From Lachnospiraceae bacterium (lineage in GTDB: Bacteria > Bacillota > Clostridia > Lachnospirales > Lachnospiraceae), in contig JAFXAZ010000040.1 in the NCBI GenBank assembly GCA_017521985.1, positions 1-63,124 on the forward strand: a DNA stretch of 63,124 nt. The letters are read 5' to 3'. Both the position numbers and the translations under genes were made by a program. Position 1 is the first letter of the stretch. Each line of letters opens with the position of its first letter. Positions 43,951-53,619 of the stretch are shown in pieces. The notes beneath the pieces were generated by a model. It saw only the letters and a list, made by a program, of their open reading frames with translations. It did not search any database and was not told the DNA's origin.

Positions 43951-46458
43951 TTATTCCACATGCAAAAGCTTTACCGGTCCTAACAAACCACCTGCCGGTG
44001 CCTTCGCCTCATGCACGATCATTTTTTCGTGATATGGTCCTACCTCTGCCGGATGCTGCAACGCAAAGAATTCGGCATTGTGACAAACATTTGCAATGGT
44101 ATTGGCTACTACAATTTTGAGTTCGTCACCCTCCTGCAAATTCTCCAGAACCAGACGATACGGCGGCATGGTCACCTCGCCGACCTTTTGATCGTTCAAG
44201 TACACCTTGGCAAAATGCCTTACCTCGCCCAGATCCAAAATCCACTTGCCGGCTGCAATTCCGGTCAGCTTCGTGATATACGTCACCTCTCCGGAAAAAT
44301 CCTTCGGCCACTTCCCGAGACCGCCATCCTGAGAAAGGCCTTCACATTGCTTACTTTCTTCTGTACAGTCATAGTAGCTGTTTCTTCCCCCTTCTTTCGG
44401 GTCAATGGTATATCTGCGGCTGATGTAGGAAGTAAAATCCGCCAGTTCTGCTATTTGTCCATTACATGCCCATGCGCCACTCCATAAGCAATCTTTCTTG
44501 GTCACCTGTGATTCTTCGGTCAGCCACAGCATCAATCCTTCACCACGCAAAAGCTTCAGCGACACCTTAATACCTTTAGCCTCTCTGGTATAAGCCACCT
44601 CATACAATTCCCCATTATATAAATCCACGCCGCAAGGCACCTTGTCCGTATGCAAAGTAACCGTATCCTCTACCGTTTCCCCGCTGGTATTGCAGATAAA
44701 ATAGCCCTCGCTGCCATCTGCAAACCAAAGCTTACGTGCCAGAATGTCCTTGCAACTTCTTTCAAAGCAAGGCTGATACTGCTTGCCGGTCTTTGCCAGC
44801 TTTTCCAGTACAGACGCCGGTTCCAGCCCTACACCGGATACCCGGTTTATTTTTCCTTCCGTCTCCACACCGGCATCCCAGTCTGTCTCCGGCACAAAAA
44901 CATTTTCATAAGAAACGTGTTCTCCCACCAGGGTGCTTCCGTCCAGCTTTGCCTGCTCCACGAATTCCTCATCAATAATATCAAATACAATGCCCTTTTC
45001 TTCCAGCATGTGCCCCATATCATCAAAGTCCTGGCAGGCTTTTTTGCCCATTTCTCTGGCTGCACAAATGGTACGCTGCGGATAATATAGTGCCGTATGT
45101 ACTTCTGCTTTGCTTTCCTGCAACAAATAAGACAGTCTCGCTGTATATTCGTTAATCTGACTCATGCAGTCCATTCCCGGATTTTCCTTGATAAAGCTTG
45201 GCCTAAACTGGTGGCAAAGCGTGCCTTCTCTGCTGTAAGAAACCACCATAAAATTATACAGGCTGATGCCACGTACCGCCTGGAAATTTACCACAAAACG
45301 CATCTCTTCCGGTACCACATGGGAGCCGTACACCGCGAAACTTTCCGTCAGACACTTACTGTGTCCCTGTTGACGCGCCGCGCTGGAAGCCAGTCTCGGA
45401 AAGAAGCCATTCCCTTCATAACAGCATCTTCCGTTTTGCGGATAAGATACTTGATTCCAGATCACATCAACTCCGGGCACATCAAACTGACGAAGCATCT
45501 TCATCATATTGCCGTAACGCTTGATAAAAGGCGCATCCGAACAATGATCCATATCCAGATGTCCTACAGAAAGCATATTGTGCTGATTCAGCCACCTGCG
45601 CATGGTCGCAAAATAATTTTCTGTAACCAGTTCTCCGCAAAGCATGCAGTAATCAGATTTTGCACGGAACTGAGCTTCTGTTTCCGGCTCCAATTCACAG
45701 GCAATATACGGCATATAGTCACAGATGTCATACCCGTACTTTTCTAAAAACATACGCTCCAAGCCTCTGGTCCAGCGTCCCATTCCGGCTTCGTCATCAA
45801 ACATCATGGTTACTTCTTTGCCCATGTGTTCTCCAAACTTAGCCTTCAACGCTTCATGGGTAAGCTTCAGAAAAATTTCCGTATTTTTTAGTTCTGCGTT
45901 ATCTGACCGGATATCTGTAAGCAGCGTCGCATCCTTCATGAAATACTGCGTCACTTCAGTATCTAATGCAAACACTGCACCGCTCATAATGCGCATAAGA
46001 ACCGGCTTCTCTGACACATCCGTATCGGATGCCTCTACTGCAAACGACGCAAGGCAACCTTCCGGCTCCGTGTACGCCGTACCTGCCGGCACTATCACCT
46101 TCTCGGAACCAATCATCTTTTGAGCCAGCTCCGGATGTGCCTTTCTAATCTGCCCACAGGCCATACCGGATGGGAAACCACCTTCGTTGTACAACCAAGT
46201 ATACATCCCTTTTTCTTCCGCTACCTGAAAGGCATAATAGACCAGTTCTACATATTCCTCGGATAAATAATCCGGTGAAAGATACGTGCGCCTTCTGTTA
46301 GGTAGGAATTCCTTTGACTCCCCAATTATGTAAAAAGCACGGATACCGGCTTCATACATTTCCTCAATCTGCGCTCGAATACCTTCCTTTGTAATGGTAC
46401 TGTTCCAAAGCCAGGTGTACGCCGGATGATAGGATGATGGAATATTCTTCAAATCCAT
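43951..46458 (-). CDS. GH106-like alpha-L-rhamnosidase
   Basis: An 835-aa enzyme that resembles GH106. The N-terminal barrel begins PAYTWLWNSTITKEGIRAQIEEMYEAGIRAFYI and has LYNEGGFPSG and FDDEAGMG with acidic residues of the expected kind. The last about 200 residues form a beta-sandwich (carbohydrate-binding or galactose-binding-like). GH106 enzymes release rhamnose from rhamnogalacturonan. It is shorter than many GH106 proteins (about 1000 aa) and has no signal peptide. Its start overlaps the stop of the serine hydrolase by 10 bases. Confidence 0.75.
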   Translation of the reverse strand: MDLKNIPSSYHPAYTWLWNSTITKEGIRAQIEEMYEAGIRAFYIIGESKEFLPNRRRTYLSPDYLSEEYVELVYYAFQVAEEKGMYTWLYNEGGFPSGMACGQIRKAHPELAQKMIGSEKVIVPAGTAYTEPEGCLASFAVEASDTDVSEKPVLMRIMSGAVFALDTEVTQYFMKDATLLTDIRSDNAELKNTEIFLKLTHEALKAKFGEHMGKEVTMMFDDEAGMGRWTRGLERMFLEKYGYDICDYMPYIACELEPETEAQFRAKSDYCMLCGELVTENYFATMRRWLNQHNMLSVGHLDMDHCSDAPFIKRYGNMMKMLRQFDVPGVDVIWNQVSYPQNGRCCYEGNGFFPRLASSAARQQGHSKCLTESFAVYGSHVVPEEMRFVVNFQAVRGISLYNFMVVSYSREGTLCHQFRPSFIKENPGMDCMSQINEYTARLSYLLQESKAEVHTALYYPQRTICAAREMGKKACQDFDDMGHMLEEKGIVFDIIDEEFVEQAKLDGSTLVGEHVSYENVFVPETDWDAGVETEGKINRVSGVGLEPASVLEKLAKTGKQYQPCFERSCKDILARKLWFADGSEGYFICNTSGETVEDTVTLHTDKVPCGVDLYNGELYEVAYTREAKGIKVSLKLLRGEGLMLWLTEESQVTKKDCLWSGAWACNGQIAELADFTSYISRRYTIDPKEGGRNSYYDCTEESKQCEGLSQDGGLGKWPKDFSGEVTYITKLTGIAAGKWILDLGEVRHFAKVYLNDQKVGEVTMPPYRLVLENLQEGDELKIVVANTIANVCHNAEFFALQHPAEVGPYHEKMIVHEAKAPAGGLLGPVKLLHVE

Positions 46459-47972
46459 AAGATATCACTCCCTTCTTTTTTGCCTTCCCCGTGCCCATAT
46501 CCCTGATACTCATCCAGGAAACACTCCGCGGTCTTGTGCATAAATACACCAACTTCTCCATCCTTAAACCCAAAGGTCATAGTCATATTTCCAAAATACC
46601 GATCTATAATCTGCACCATAATCTGCAGCTTGCTTTCCTCTGTCCAGGCTGCAGAAGCCGCACATTTGTAGAAATTACCCGGTGCATCCTCAGAACCTAC
46701 ATCTGCAGAATATCCTTCCTGTGGAAATACGCCAAACTCATTGTGCCCCATTCCAAAGAAAATTTCCTTGTCACCCTGCTCATTGGTATACACAAAGCAT
46801 CCCTTATCACCATCAAAAGTAATGCAGAATTTTGTTATACCCATAGGATTTTTGTTCATGTGCCAGGTTACACCGTTTACACGATTCTCCCATTCTGAAT
46901 GTGCTTGTCCCGGCTGCACCAAAAGTTTCAGCCCTTTTGTATATTCCTTAAGACTTGTCTGTGTTGCTACATTTTCCGGCAAGGCATTCTCATTCGCGCC
47001 ATCCACAATCAGCTCAAAGAAACTGTCCATAATCAAACTTCTCAGCGTATCCTTGCCCTGATTATCGGAATTGATTACCATAATCAAGTCTTTGTGCGGC
47101 ACACAGACCGCATACTGGCTGCCCATGCCGTTAAAGAAAAAGGAATCCTGATAAGTCCTCCAAAAGAGATAACCGTACCCTTGAGTATTCCATGTATTCA
47201 TATTAAAATAATTATTGTCAACCTGCTTGGATGTAGCCGCTTTTATGTATGCCTCATTCAAAATCTGCCTGCCATTCCACTTACCGCCGTTTAACACAAA
47301 ACGCGCCACGCGGAATAAATCAATTGTTCTCATAAGTACGGCAGAATCGCCCCAAGAATGACCACCCGGACATTTCAAACAATACGCTTCCTCGGATACC
47401 CCAATTTCACGAAGCATTTTCTCATGAAGGTAATCCATAAACGGCATTCCAGTTATACGCTCCACCAAAGCACCCAAAACAAAGCTACCGGAAGAATCAT
47501 ATTCAAAAACCGTACCGGATGGTCTGGAAGCCTCCCTTGGATTATTAAAGTAATGCTGCACACGGTCTGGTGCTTTTGCCCCAAACCAACCCCAGTCTGA
47601 TTTGGCAGTACACATCATCAGCATATGGCGAATGGTTTGGTTGTGCATATTTTCATCCTTCTGATGTTCCAGTTCCTTTGCAAAATACTTGCTGATTGGA
47701 TCATCCAAATTGATTTTGCCGTCCTGCTCCAGAAACCCGATTGCCAGCGATACAAAACTCTTACTCACGGAGTACATTCTGTGCTGAAATTCTCTGTGGA
47801 AAGGTTCCCAGTAATGCTCAAAGAAAATCTGGTTACCACGCGCTAAAATCAGACTATGAGTAGCAAGTTGCTTGTCTTCCAGCCTTTTTATAAACTTTTC
47901 TATTTTTTCTGAATGAACCCCCACCGCTTCCGGTGTAGTGTACGTAATCAAATTCTCATTCATCCCATTCAT
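46449..47972 (-). CDS. Serine hydrolase of the beta-lactamase/PBP4 (class C) fold
   Basis: A 507-aa protein with SVSKS (SxxK, catalytic Ser), YDSSGS (the YxN-like Tyr) and a NGMGSQ segment in place of KTG. These enzymes include esterases and D-aminopeptidases; no signal peptide is seen, so a wall role is unlikely and an intracellular esterase acting on carbohydrate esters fits the cluster. A C-terminal beta-rich domain of about 130 residues follows the catalytic fold. GAGGAG lies before the first ATG. Confidence 0.8.
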   Translation of the reverse strand: MNGMNENLITYTTPEAVGVHSEKIEKFIKRLEDKQLATHSLILARGNQIFFEHYWEPFHREFQHRMYSVSKSFVSLAIGFLEQDGKINLDDPISKYFAKELEHQKDENMHNQTIRHMLMMCTAKSDWGWFGAKAPDRVQHYFNNPREASRPSGTVFEYDSSGSFVLGALVERITGMPFMDYLHEKMLREIGVSEEAYCLKCPGGHSWGDSAVLMRTIDLFRVARFVLNGGKWNGRQILNEAYIKAATSKQVDNNYFNMNTWNTQGYGYLFWRTYQDSFFFNGMGSQYAVCVPHKDLIMVINSDNQGKDTLRSLIMDSFFELIVDGANENALPENVATQTSLKEYTKGLKLLVQPGQAHSEWENRVNGVTWHMNKNPMGITKFCITFDGDKGCFVYTNEQGDKEIFFGMGHNEFGVFPQEGYSADVGSEDAPGNFYKCAASAAWTEESKLQIMVQIIDRYFGNMTMTFGFKDGEVGVFMHKTAECFLDEYQGYGHGEGKKEGSDILWI

Positions 47973-48028
47973 GCTCTCCTCGTCAAGTATCCAGGTAAAA
48001 GCTCATGAAAATTGCTTCGCAATGGAAT

Positions 48029-48895
48029 TTACAATCCAACGCTTTCCACAAACTTCTTCAAATTCTTTAAGCCCTTGCTAATACCCTCTATACAATCCTC
48101 TTTGCCTTCAAATTCGATGGATATGTAGCCCTCATAGCCTGCTTTTTTCAGAATACGCAAACACTGTTCCACCGGAACATCACCTTCTCCAACAGCGGTA
48201 AACATCATATAATTTCCGCCTCTTGTAAGCATCCCATATCCTGGGAACGGATGATCCTTCACCAGCATATCCTTGGCATGTGCATGGATTGCATAAGGCG
48301 CTACTCTGGAAACTGCCGTTACCGGATTCTCATCCACACAGAGGAAATTACCCATATCCACTAAAAGACCATAATTGTCATGATTTACTGCATTAAACAG
48401 CCTCTCTACTCTGTCACTGTCCTGTACAAGCATACCATGGTTTTCGCTACAGGTTTTGATTCCCAGAGTTTCTGCATACTCGGTAACCTTTCTTACATTT
48501 TCTGCAATAGTAGGAAGCATTAAATCAAAGCTTCTAGACTTTCCTGTCTTTCCCAGTCCATAACAAACATCATGACGCATCACCTGAACTCCCAAAATTT
48601 TTGCCACGTCAAGCTGTCCCTTAAGGCGCTCTACTTCTGCATCCATCTGCTCCTGTGTTTCCTTATACAGGCTGGCACCAATGGTATATGCATTGATTTC
48701 GATGCCCACTCTGTCAGCCTCTTCTCTAAGTTTTTGCGCCAACTCCTTCTGTTCTTCCAAATTTGCTCCATCCAGGTCGATAAACTCAATGGCATCAAAT
48801 CCAAGCTCTTTTGCTTTTGCCACACAATCAAACTGTGTCATTTTCCCTGCACGAATATACTGACGAAATGAATAGGAACTTACTGAAATTTTCAT
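48029..48895 (-). CDS. Sugar phosphate isomerase/epimerase, TIM barrel (first of two)
   Basis: A 288-aa xylose-isomerase-like TIM barrel. The metal ligands of the family are all present: Glu in TCSENHG, Asp in LLVDMGNF, His in AIHAHAKDM and Glu in SIEFEG. Members act as keto-sugar epimerases, isomerases, dehydratases or C-/O-glycoside lyases. It lies next to a second such barrel and a Gfo/Idh/MocA oxidoreductase. The ATG after AAAGGTG is used, three codons inside the frame. A short GCGAAGC-type hairpin (48011-48023) follows its stop. Substrate unknown. Confidence 0.88.
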   Translation of the reverse strand: MKISVSSYSFRQYIRAGKMTQFDCVAKAKELGFDAIEFIDLDGANLEEQKELAQKLREEADRVGIEINAYTIGASLYKETQEQMDAEVERLKGQLDVAKILGVQVMRHDVCYGLGKTGKSRSFDLMLPTIAENVRKVTEYAETLGIKTCSENHGMLVQDSDRVERLFNAVNHDNYGLLVDMGNFLCVDENPVTAVSRVAPYAIHAHAKDMLVKDHPFPGYGMLTRGGNYMMFTAVGEGDVPVEQCLRILKKAGYEGYISIEFEGKEDCIEGISKGLKNLKKFVESVGL

Positions 48896-48931
48896 ATTAA
48901 TCACCTTTCTTTGAATATACTTTTTAATGAA

Positions 48932-49792
48932 TTATGAATTCTCTGCAATAGTTTTTGTCAGGAAATCATATGCGGTCTTAATGTCCGCCTCCGGATTCTT
49001 TCCCACTTCTCTTTCGATGGTTAAAAATCCTCTATAACCGATTTCTTCCAGTGCTTTCAGGTACTTTGCAAAATCCACACTGCCTGTTCCCAAAGGAACC
49101 TCTTCAAAGTACTTAATACCACTAAATTCCTCCGGTATCGGATGCACCACGTTATAGATGTATTCCGGATTGGACTCTCTTAAACGGATGCCATCCTTCG
49201 CATGGGTATGCACGATATAATCCTTCAGATTATGTACTGCTGTTACCGGGTCATCTCCGGTTACCATCACCAAGTTTGCAGGATCCAGATTTACTCCGAC
49301 ACCTTTTGAACCTAAAGAATCCAGAAACGCCTTTAACACTTCTGACTTTTCAGGACCTGTCTCAATAGCAAAATGTGCCTCCATACTGTCCGCAAAGCGG
49401 GAAAGTTCAAAACATGCCTCCTGCATGATTTTGTAGCGGTCATGATTTTTATCTGCCGGAACCACTCCGATGTGGGTAGTAACGATGTCCGTTCCCAGAT
49501 CCTTGGCAAGCTCTACGATACACTTGGATTTTTCTATCAGGGAAAGATTTAATTCCTTGTTGCCAAAACCTCTGCCTAAATCCCCACAGAGTGCAGAAAA
49601 AACAAGACCGTTTTCCTCTACCTCTCTTCTCAGTGCTTTACGAGCCGCCTGGCTTAAATTTTCCGGTGAATTCTCTCCCTCTGTTGCATACATCTGAATG
49701 CCCTTCGCTCCCATTGCAGCGGCCTTTTTGATTGCTTCACTGCGACTTAAACGGTAGGATTCTAAAATGACGCCGATTGGAAATTGATACAT
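48932..49792 (-). CDS. Sugar phosphate isomerase/epimerase, TIM barrel (second of two)
   Basis: A 286-aa barrel of the same superfamily but clearly not a recent duplicate of its neighbour: it begins FPIGVILESYRLSRSEAIKKAAAMGAKGIQMYA. Ligands: Glu in FAIETGPEKS, Asp in GVNLDPANL, His in IVHTHAKDG and Glu in FLTIEREVG. The two barrels together with the upstream oxidoreductase suggest successive steps on a keto-sugar. It lies 36 bases upstream of the other barrel gene and 13 after the oxidoreductase. Confidence 0.88.
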   Translation of the reverse strand: MYQFPIGVILESYRLSRSEAIKKAAAMGAKGIQMYATEGENSPENLSQAARKALRREVEENGLVFSALCGDLGRGFGNKELNLSLIEKSKCIVELAKDLGTDIVTTHIGVVPADKNHDRYKIMQEACFELSRFADSMEAHFAIETGPEKSEVLKAFLDSLGSKGVGVNLDPANLVMVTGDDPVTAVHNLKDYIVHTHAKDGIRLRESNPEYIYNVVHPIPEEFSGIKYFEEVPLGTGSVDFAKYLKALEEIGYRGFLTIEREVGKNPEADIKTAYDFLTKTIAENS

Positions 49793-49805
49793 GATACAAA
49801 CCTCC

Positions 49806-50783
49806 CTATTTTTCTAAATAAATAATCCTCTGCTCTTCCATGGATCTGCTCACCGCATGTGCCACCTCTAAGGAAACCTCTACAGAATCCACACGGACTT
49901 TTTCCGGTGAGATGCCCTGCTCACAACACTCCACAAAGTAACGAAGCTCCGCTTCATACCCATCGTAGCCCTCCATCGGATATTCCTTTGCACCCTCATG
50001 GTCTGTCACTACAAAGCTGCCTGTATTGTCAGAATACACCATCGCATTCTCGCCAATGACTTCCAGACAGGAACGAAGACCGCCCTCTGCAAAGCCGCGC
50101 GGCATTCCCCAGGAAGCAACCATATCCGCGGTACAGTTTTCGTAATGAAGCTGTACCTTTACATGAGCCGGACTTTTTTCTTCGGAATAGGTAACATGTC
50201 CCACAACAGCCTTTGGCTTGCCCAGCATCCAAACTACATAATCCAGGTCATGAATTAAAAGATCAAACACCAAACCTCCGCTGAGGGCTGTATTAGCAAA
50301 CCAATTATTTCCACTCCATGCCGGCATTTTCTGGCGTCTGGTGCAACTGATAGAATTAATAGCCCCCAAGGTACCGTCTTCTATCAGCTCCTTTGTTTTC
50401 ACATAGCCTTCAAAAAATCGAAGCACATGAGCTACCATAAGCTTCAGATTTTTCTCCCGAATCAGCGAAAGTGTTTCCTCGATTTCCTCTTTTTTTACGG
50501 CCAGAGGCTTCTCACAGATGATCTTGTCTGTAAGAAAAGCTGCTTCCCGAATGGCAGGCAAATGCAGGAAGGTAGGAAGACAAATGTCCACAAAGTCCAC
50601 CTGCTCCTGCTTCAATTCTTCCAGAGATGCCACCCACTTACACTGTAACTGCTCTGCCAGGGCTTCGCCCTTTGCCTGATCTGTATCCACTACTGCAATA
50701 ATTCTGGCATTTTCTATTTTGCTGTAGGCCTCACCGTGGCACTTTCCCATAGCACCACAGCCTACAATTACTCCACGCTGCAT
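49806..50783 (-). CDS. Gfo/Idh/MocA-family oxidoreductase
   Basis: A 325-aa NAD(P)-dependent dehydrogenase that oxidises a sugar hydroxyl. The Rossmann GVIVGCGAMGKCHGEAY, the family EKP motif (IICEKPLAVKKEE) with its catalytic Lys, and the DLLIHDLDYVVWMLG motif with the catalytic Asp-His are visible. In gut bacteria such enzymes make 3-keto-glycosides for later elimination. It is preceded by a zinc-less MDR dehydrogenase and followed by two TIM barrels. Confidence 0.9.
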   Translation of the reverse strand: MQRGVIVGCGAMGKCHGEAYSKIENARIIAVVDTDQAKGEALAEQLQCKWVASLEELKQEQVDFVDICLPTFLHLPAIREAAFLTDKIICEKPLAVKKEEIEETLSLIREKNLKLMVAHVLRFFEGYVKTKELIEDGTLGAINSISCTRRQKMPAWSGNNWFANTALSGGLVFDLLIHDLDYVVWMLGKPKAVVGHVTYSEEKSPAHVKVQLHYENCTADMVASWGMPRGFAEGGLRSCLEVIGENAMVYSDNTGSFVVTDHEGAKEYPMEGYDGYEAELRYFVECCEQGISPEKVRVDSVEVSLEVAHAVSRSMEEQRIIYLEK

Positions 50784-50814
50784 ACTTTTCAGCTCCCTTC
50801 CTAACTCCCGTTTT

Positions 50815-50852
50815 CGGTTCCGGTCATAAATACTTTGATCCGACCGGAACCG
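50815..50852 (-). other. Intercistronic stem-loop between the two dehydrogenase genes
   Basis: A perfect 11-bp G+C-rich stem (50815-50825 with 50842-50852) with a 16-base loop in the 77-base gap. No U-run follows, so it is not a terminator. It may stabilise or process the mRNA and so set different levels upstream and downstream. Confidence 0.7.
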
Positions 50853-50860
50853 TTACCATT

Positions 50861-51874
50861 TTACTGTAATAAACTCCAGTCGAACACTACTCCAAGATAA
50901 GAGGAACGATCTGTCAGAAGTGCCTCATAAATCTCAGGAGCCTGCATTGGAGATACCGTATGAGAAATCAAATGATCACAACGGATTCTCTTCTGAGCAA
51001 TATACTCCATGGAGATTTCATTGGTAAACTTCTGTGTCCATGGATAAAAAGGATTGTCAGAAGGAGCTGTCATGGCACCATGCGCACCAATAACACTAAT
51101 GGACTTGCTGACAACACCCGCTCCGATTGCCTGTAAGGATGGATTTACGGTATCTCCAACAAGACCAACCTTACCATAAACTCTGGTAAGATCTACCGCC
51201 CAGGCAAGCACCTTGTGATAACCTGTGGTATCAAACACAATATCTGCCAGCTTGCCGCCTGTAATTTCCAACAAAGCTTCCTTTGCTTCATCTGCACCGC
51301 AGGTAAGTACATGAGTAGCACCACTCTTCCAAGACATCTCTGCACGTGCTGCCATAGGATCTACGGTAATGATTCGCATTGCACCACAGATACGTGCAAA
51401 CTGGGTTACCATCTGGCCGATTGGACCCTGACCGATTACCACTACGGTATCGCCCATCTGAATCTGACACTTACGTACTACGTTCTGTGCAACTCTTAAA
51501 ATATCAATCCAGGTAGCATCCGCCATATCCACGCCATCCGGAATCTTCTGTACGTTAGCAGCACCTCTTACAAAATACTGTCTGTGCTGAGCTCCGCTGG
51601 CAACACGGTCACCCGGCTTTACGTTAGTAACTGCACTGCCAACTTCCAATACGACTGCAGTATTGTCATAGCCCGGACGGAACGGATATTTTACCCAAGA
51701 TGCCCAGTTGGTTCCCGGTTCGAATTTACCTTCCAGACATCTGGTTTCTGTTCCAATGCTGATTAAGGAACGTTCGGTACGGCATAACACCTGATCTTCC
51801 TTTAACTGTGGTACTTCTTCTTCAACTAACTCAACCTTTCTCGGTGCTGTAAATAAAATATTTAATGATTTCAT
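50861..51874 (-). CDS. MDR-family dehydrogenase lacking the usual zinc site
   Basis: A 337-aa medium-chain dehydrogenase/reductase. The Rossmann part (VVVIGQGPIGQMVTQFARICGA) and the N-terminal groES-like domain are clear. The catalytic-zinc motif GHE is GYDN, and no Cys occupies the usual zinc position (SLISIGTETRC), so it probably does not use the classical zinc mechanism. The ISIGTE phrase also occurs in BchC-like and other sugar-acting MDR enzymes. It is preceded by a CE2-like esterase 18 bases away. Confidence 0.85.
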   Translation of the reverse strand: MKSLNILFTAPRKVELVEEEVPQLKEDQVLCRTERSLISIGTETRCLEGKFEPGTNWASWVKYPFRPGYDNTAVVLEVGSAVTNVKPGDRVASGAQHRQYFVRGAANVQKIPDGVDMADATWIDILRVAQNVVRKCQIQMGDTVVVIGQGPIGQMVTQFARICGAMRIITVDPMAARAEMSWKSGATHVLTCGADEAKEALLEITGGKLADIVFDTTGYHKVLAWAVDLTRVYGKVGLVGDTVNPSLQAIGAGVVSKSISVIGAHGAMTAPSDNPFYPWTQKFTNEISMEYIAQKRIRCDHLISHTVSPMQAPEIYEALLTDRSSYLGVVFDWSLLQ

Positions 51875-51892
51875 ACTCGTGTTTCTCCTGTT

Positions 51893-52870
51893 CTAAAAAA
51901 ACTTTTCTTTTAATATCGGCACCAGCTTTTCTGCTACCGTTTTATGCCCTTCTCTTGTAGGATGCATCGGTGACTTCGGAATCCAGCCTGAGGTGTCAAT
52001 AAAGAATACCTCCGTCTTTCTGCTTTCATTGTAGGCTTCTACCATTCCCCTTAGTTCTTCCACATATACACCATAAAATGCACTCATTGCTACCAGCTTA
52101 GCATTTGGATTTATTTCTCTTACCAAATCCAAAAATACTTCATAACCTTCTACATATTCCTCTGCGGATTTGTACATATCATTGGCTCCGTGATTAATCA
52201 CAATAATCTCTGCACCGGATGCTTCTCTTGGCTGACCGGCAAAGCAATAAGGATACGCCTCATAAACTTTCGGCACACCACCTCCGCCGCCTTTGGTGAT
52301 TCCTTCTCCACCATATCCCATGATATATGGTCTCATGCCAAGCCCCTCTGCCGTCAAATAAGCATAGGTTGCTGTGGCATCATTCTGAAAGACCATGTTT
52401 CTGTGATTGCTGCGGTTTCCATAAGGCATCTTCGGCTCATCCACCCAGACACCCTCCGTGATGGAATCTCCCACAAATTCAATGATTTTGCGGGTATCCT
52501 CCGGTAGTACTCCTTCTGCCTCTGCCTCTGCACCGATAAAGGATATCTTGCCTGTCAATGGCTCATACCACCGCTGCTGATCCTCCATGGCACTTTTATA
52601 AATTACCCTTATCACATGATTTCCCGCTTCCTGTGCCTCCACGCGCACATAATGGTCAACCCTTGTCTCTACCATTGCACCATCATCTACCTGTATGTAC
52701 ACATGCGGAAAAGGTTCCGCATTCATTTTTACGGCAAACATCAGCTCACAAGAACTTCCGTAAAAGGCCACTTCCAGCATAGCACCCGGTGCGGTTGTTA
52801 CGGATACATCCTCCTTGTGCGCCCAGCGCCCGGTATATCGTACTGCCGGACTCAAATGACTGATTACCAT
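51893..52870 (-). CDS. SGNH acetylesterase with N-terminal jelly-roll (CE2-like)
   Basis: A 325-aa protein. Residues about 1-125 form a beta-rich N-terminal domain (SPAVRYTGRW, then VYIQVDDG and RVIYKS) and the rest an SGNH fold: FVGDSITEG (catalytic Ser), INHGANDM, and HPTREGH (His/Asp). This two-domain layout is that of CE2 acetyl esterases. The start is the ATG with GGGAGG upstream; a longer in-frame reading overlaps the DUF4886 gene. No signal peptide. Confidence 0.85.
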   Translation of the reverse strand: MVISHLSPAVRYTGRWAHKEDVSVTTAPGAMLEVAFYGSSCELMFAVKMNAEPFPHVYIQVDDGAMVETRVDHYVRVEAQEAGNHVIRVIYKSAMEDQQRWYEPLTGKISFIGAEAEAEGVLPEDTRKIIEFVGDSITEGVWVDEPKMPYGNRSNHRNMVFQNDATATYAYLTAEGLGMRPYIMGYGGEGITKGGGGGVPKVYEAYPYCFAGQPREASGAEIIVINHGANDMYKSAEEYVEGYEVFLDLVREINPNAKLVAMSAFYGVYVEELRGMVEAYNESRKTEVFFIDTSGWIPKSPMHPTREGHKTVAEKLVPILKEKFF

Positions 52871-52874
52871 TGTA

Positions 52875-53606
52875 TTACACCTCCCTGAATACGATATCCC
52901 GCACGCACTCTTTGGCAATCTGCATTTCCTCTGCCGTTGCAGGCTCGTCCAGCTTGTCAAAAGTATTGTCCATGATATCTGCTCCTGTCAATGTCGCATA
53001 CCAGGTAAGCCCCAAGGCATATCTGCCGATTCCGAGTTTGGCATGGATAGGATCTCGATGAACATTTTCTATGCCTCGCTTCACCATCTCAAGCATTACC
53101 CCACCGGATGGAATGATACCATCCGCATGTATATCCTCTGCTGCCTTATGATAGGACACCCGGACATCCTGTAACATATCCTCTGCCTTTTCATACTTTA
53201 GTTCTTCGCACAAACGCTTGCTGCCCTCTTCATAGGCCCAGGTTTGCTGTAAATACAGCTTTGCCTTTGGCGCATGCATCCGGATGTAGTCTGCCATATA
53301 ATTTAAATATGGCTGAAAGGTTTCATACCGTGGGCTGGCACTGCTTACCTGCTGGATGGTAACCACATCCCATGCATCGCTAAGCAGTGCTTCCCTGATG
53401 GATACCTTAAATCCGGAAGGCATACCATTTAACTGCATCCCATAGTTTCTGTTATTTTCTATGGAATTTGCGAAATGCAATCTTAACGGACAACCTCCGA
53501 TTGTTAAATTTACTACCTTCATATCATAGTTATCTGCTTTCGCAATCTCATACAGGTATCTGGTACCATCTTCAGAAAAACTATTTCCTATCGCTAAAAC
53601 TTTCAT
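52875..53606 (-). CDS. DUF4886 SGNH-type hydrolase
   Basis: A 243-aa SGNH-like protein. The first strand VLAIGNSFSEDGTRYLYEIA carries the GNS catalytic-Ser block, QQVSSASP follows, and the late segment HRDPIHAKLGIGRYALG places the His. DUF4886 proteins are common in gut polysaccharide clusters and are thought to be esterases; no substrate is proven. It lies 4 bases upstream of the CE2-like gene and no signal peptide is seen. This is the second of three SGNH genes in the cluster. Confidence 0.82.
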   Translation of the reverse strand: MKVLAIGNSFSEDGTRYLYEIAKADNYDMKVVNLTIGGCPLRLHFANSIENNRNYGMQLNGMPSGFKVSIREALLSDAWDVVTIQQVSSASPRYETFQPYLNYMADYIRMHAPKAKLYLQQTWAYEEGSKRLCEELKYEKAEDMLQDVRVSYHKAAEDIHADGIIPSGGVMLEMVKRGIENVHRDPIHAKLGIGRYALGLTWYATLTGADIMDNTFDKLDEPATAEEMQIAKECVRDIVFREV

Positions 53607-53619
53607 TCTCTAATTCCTC

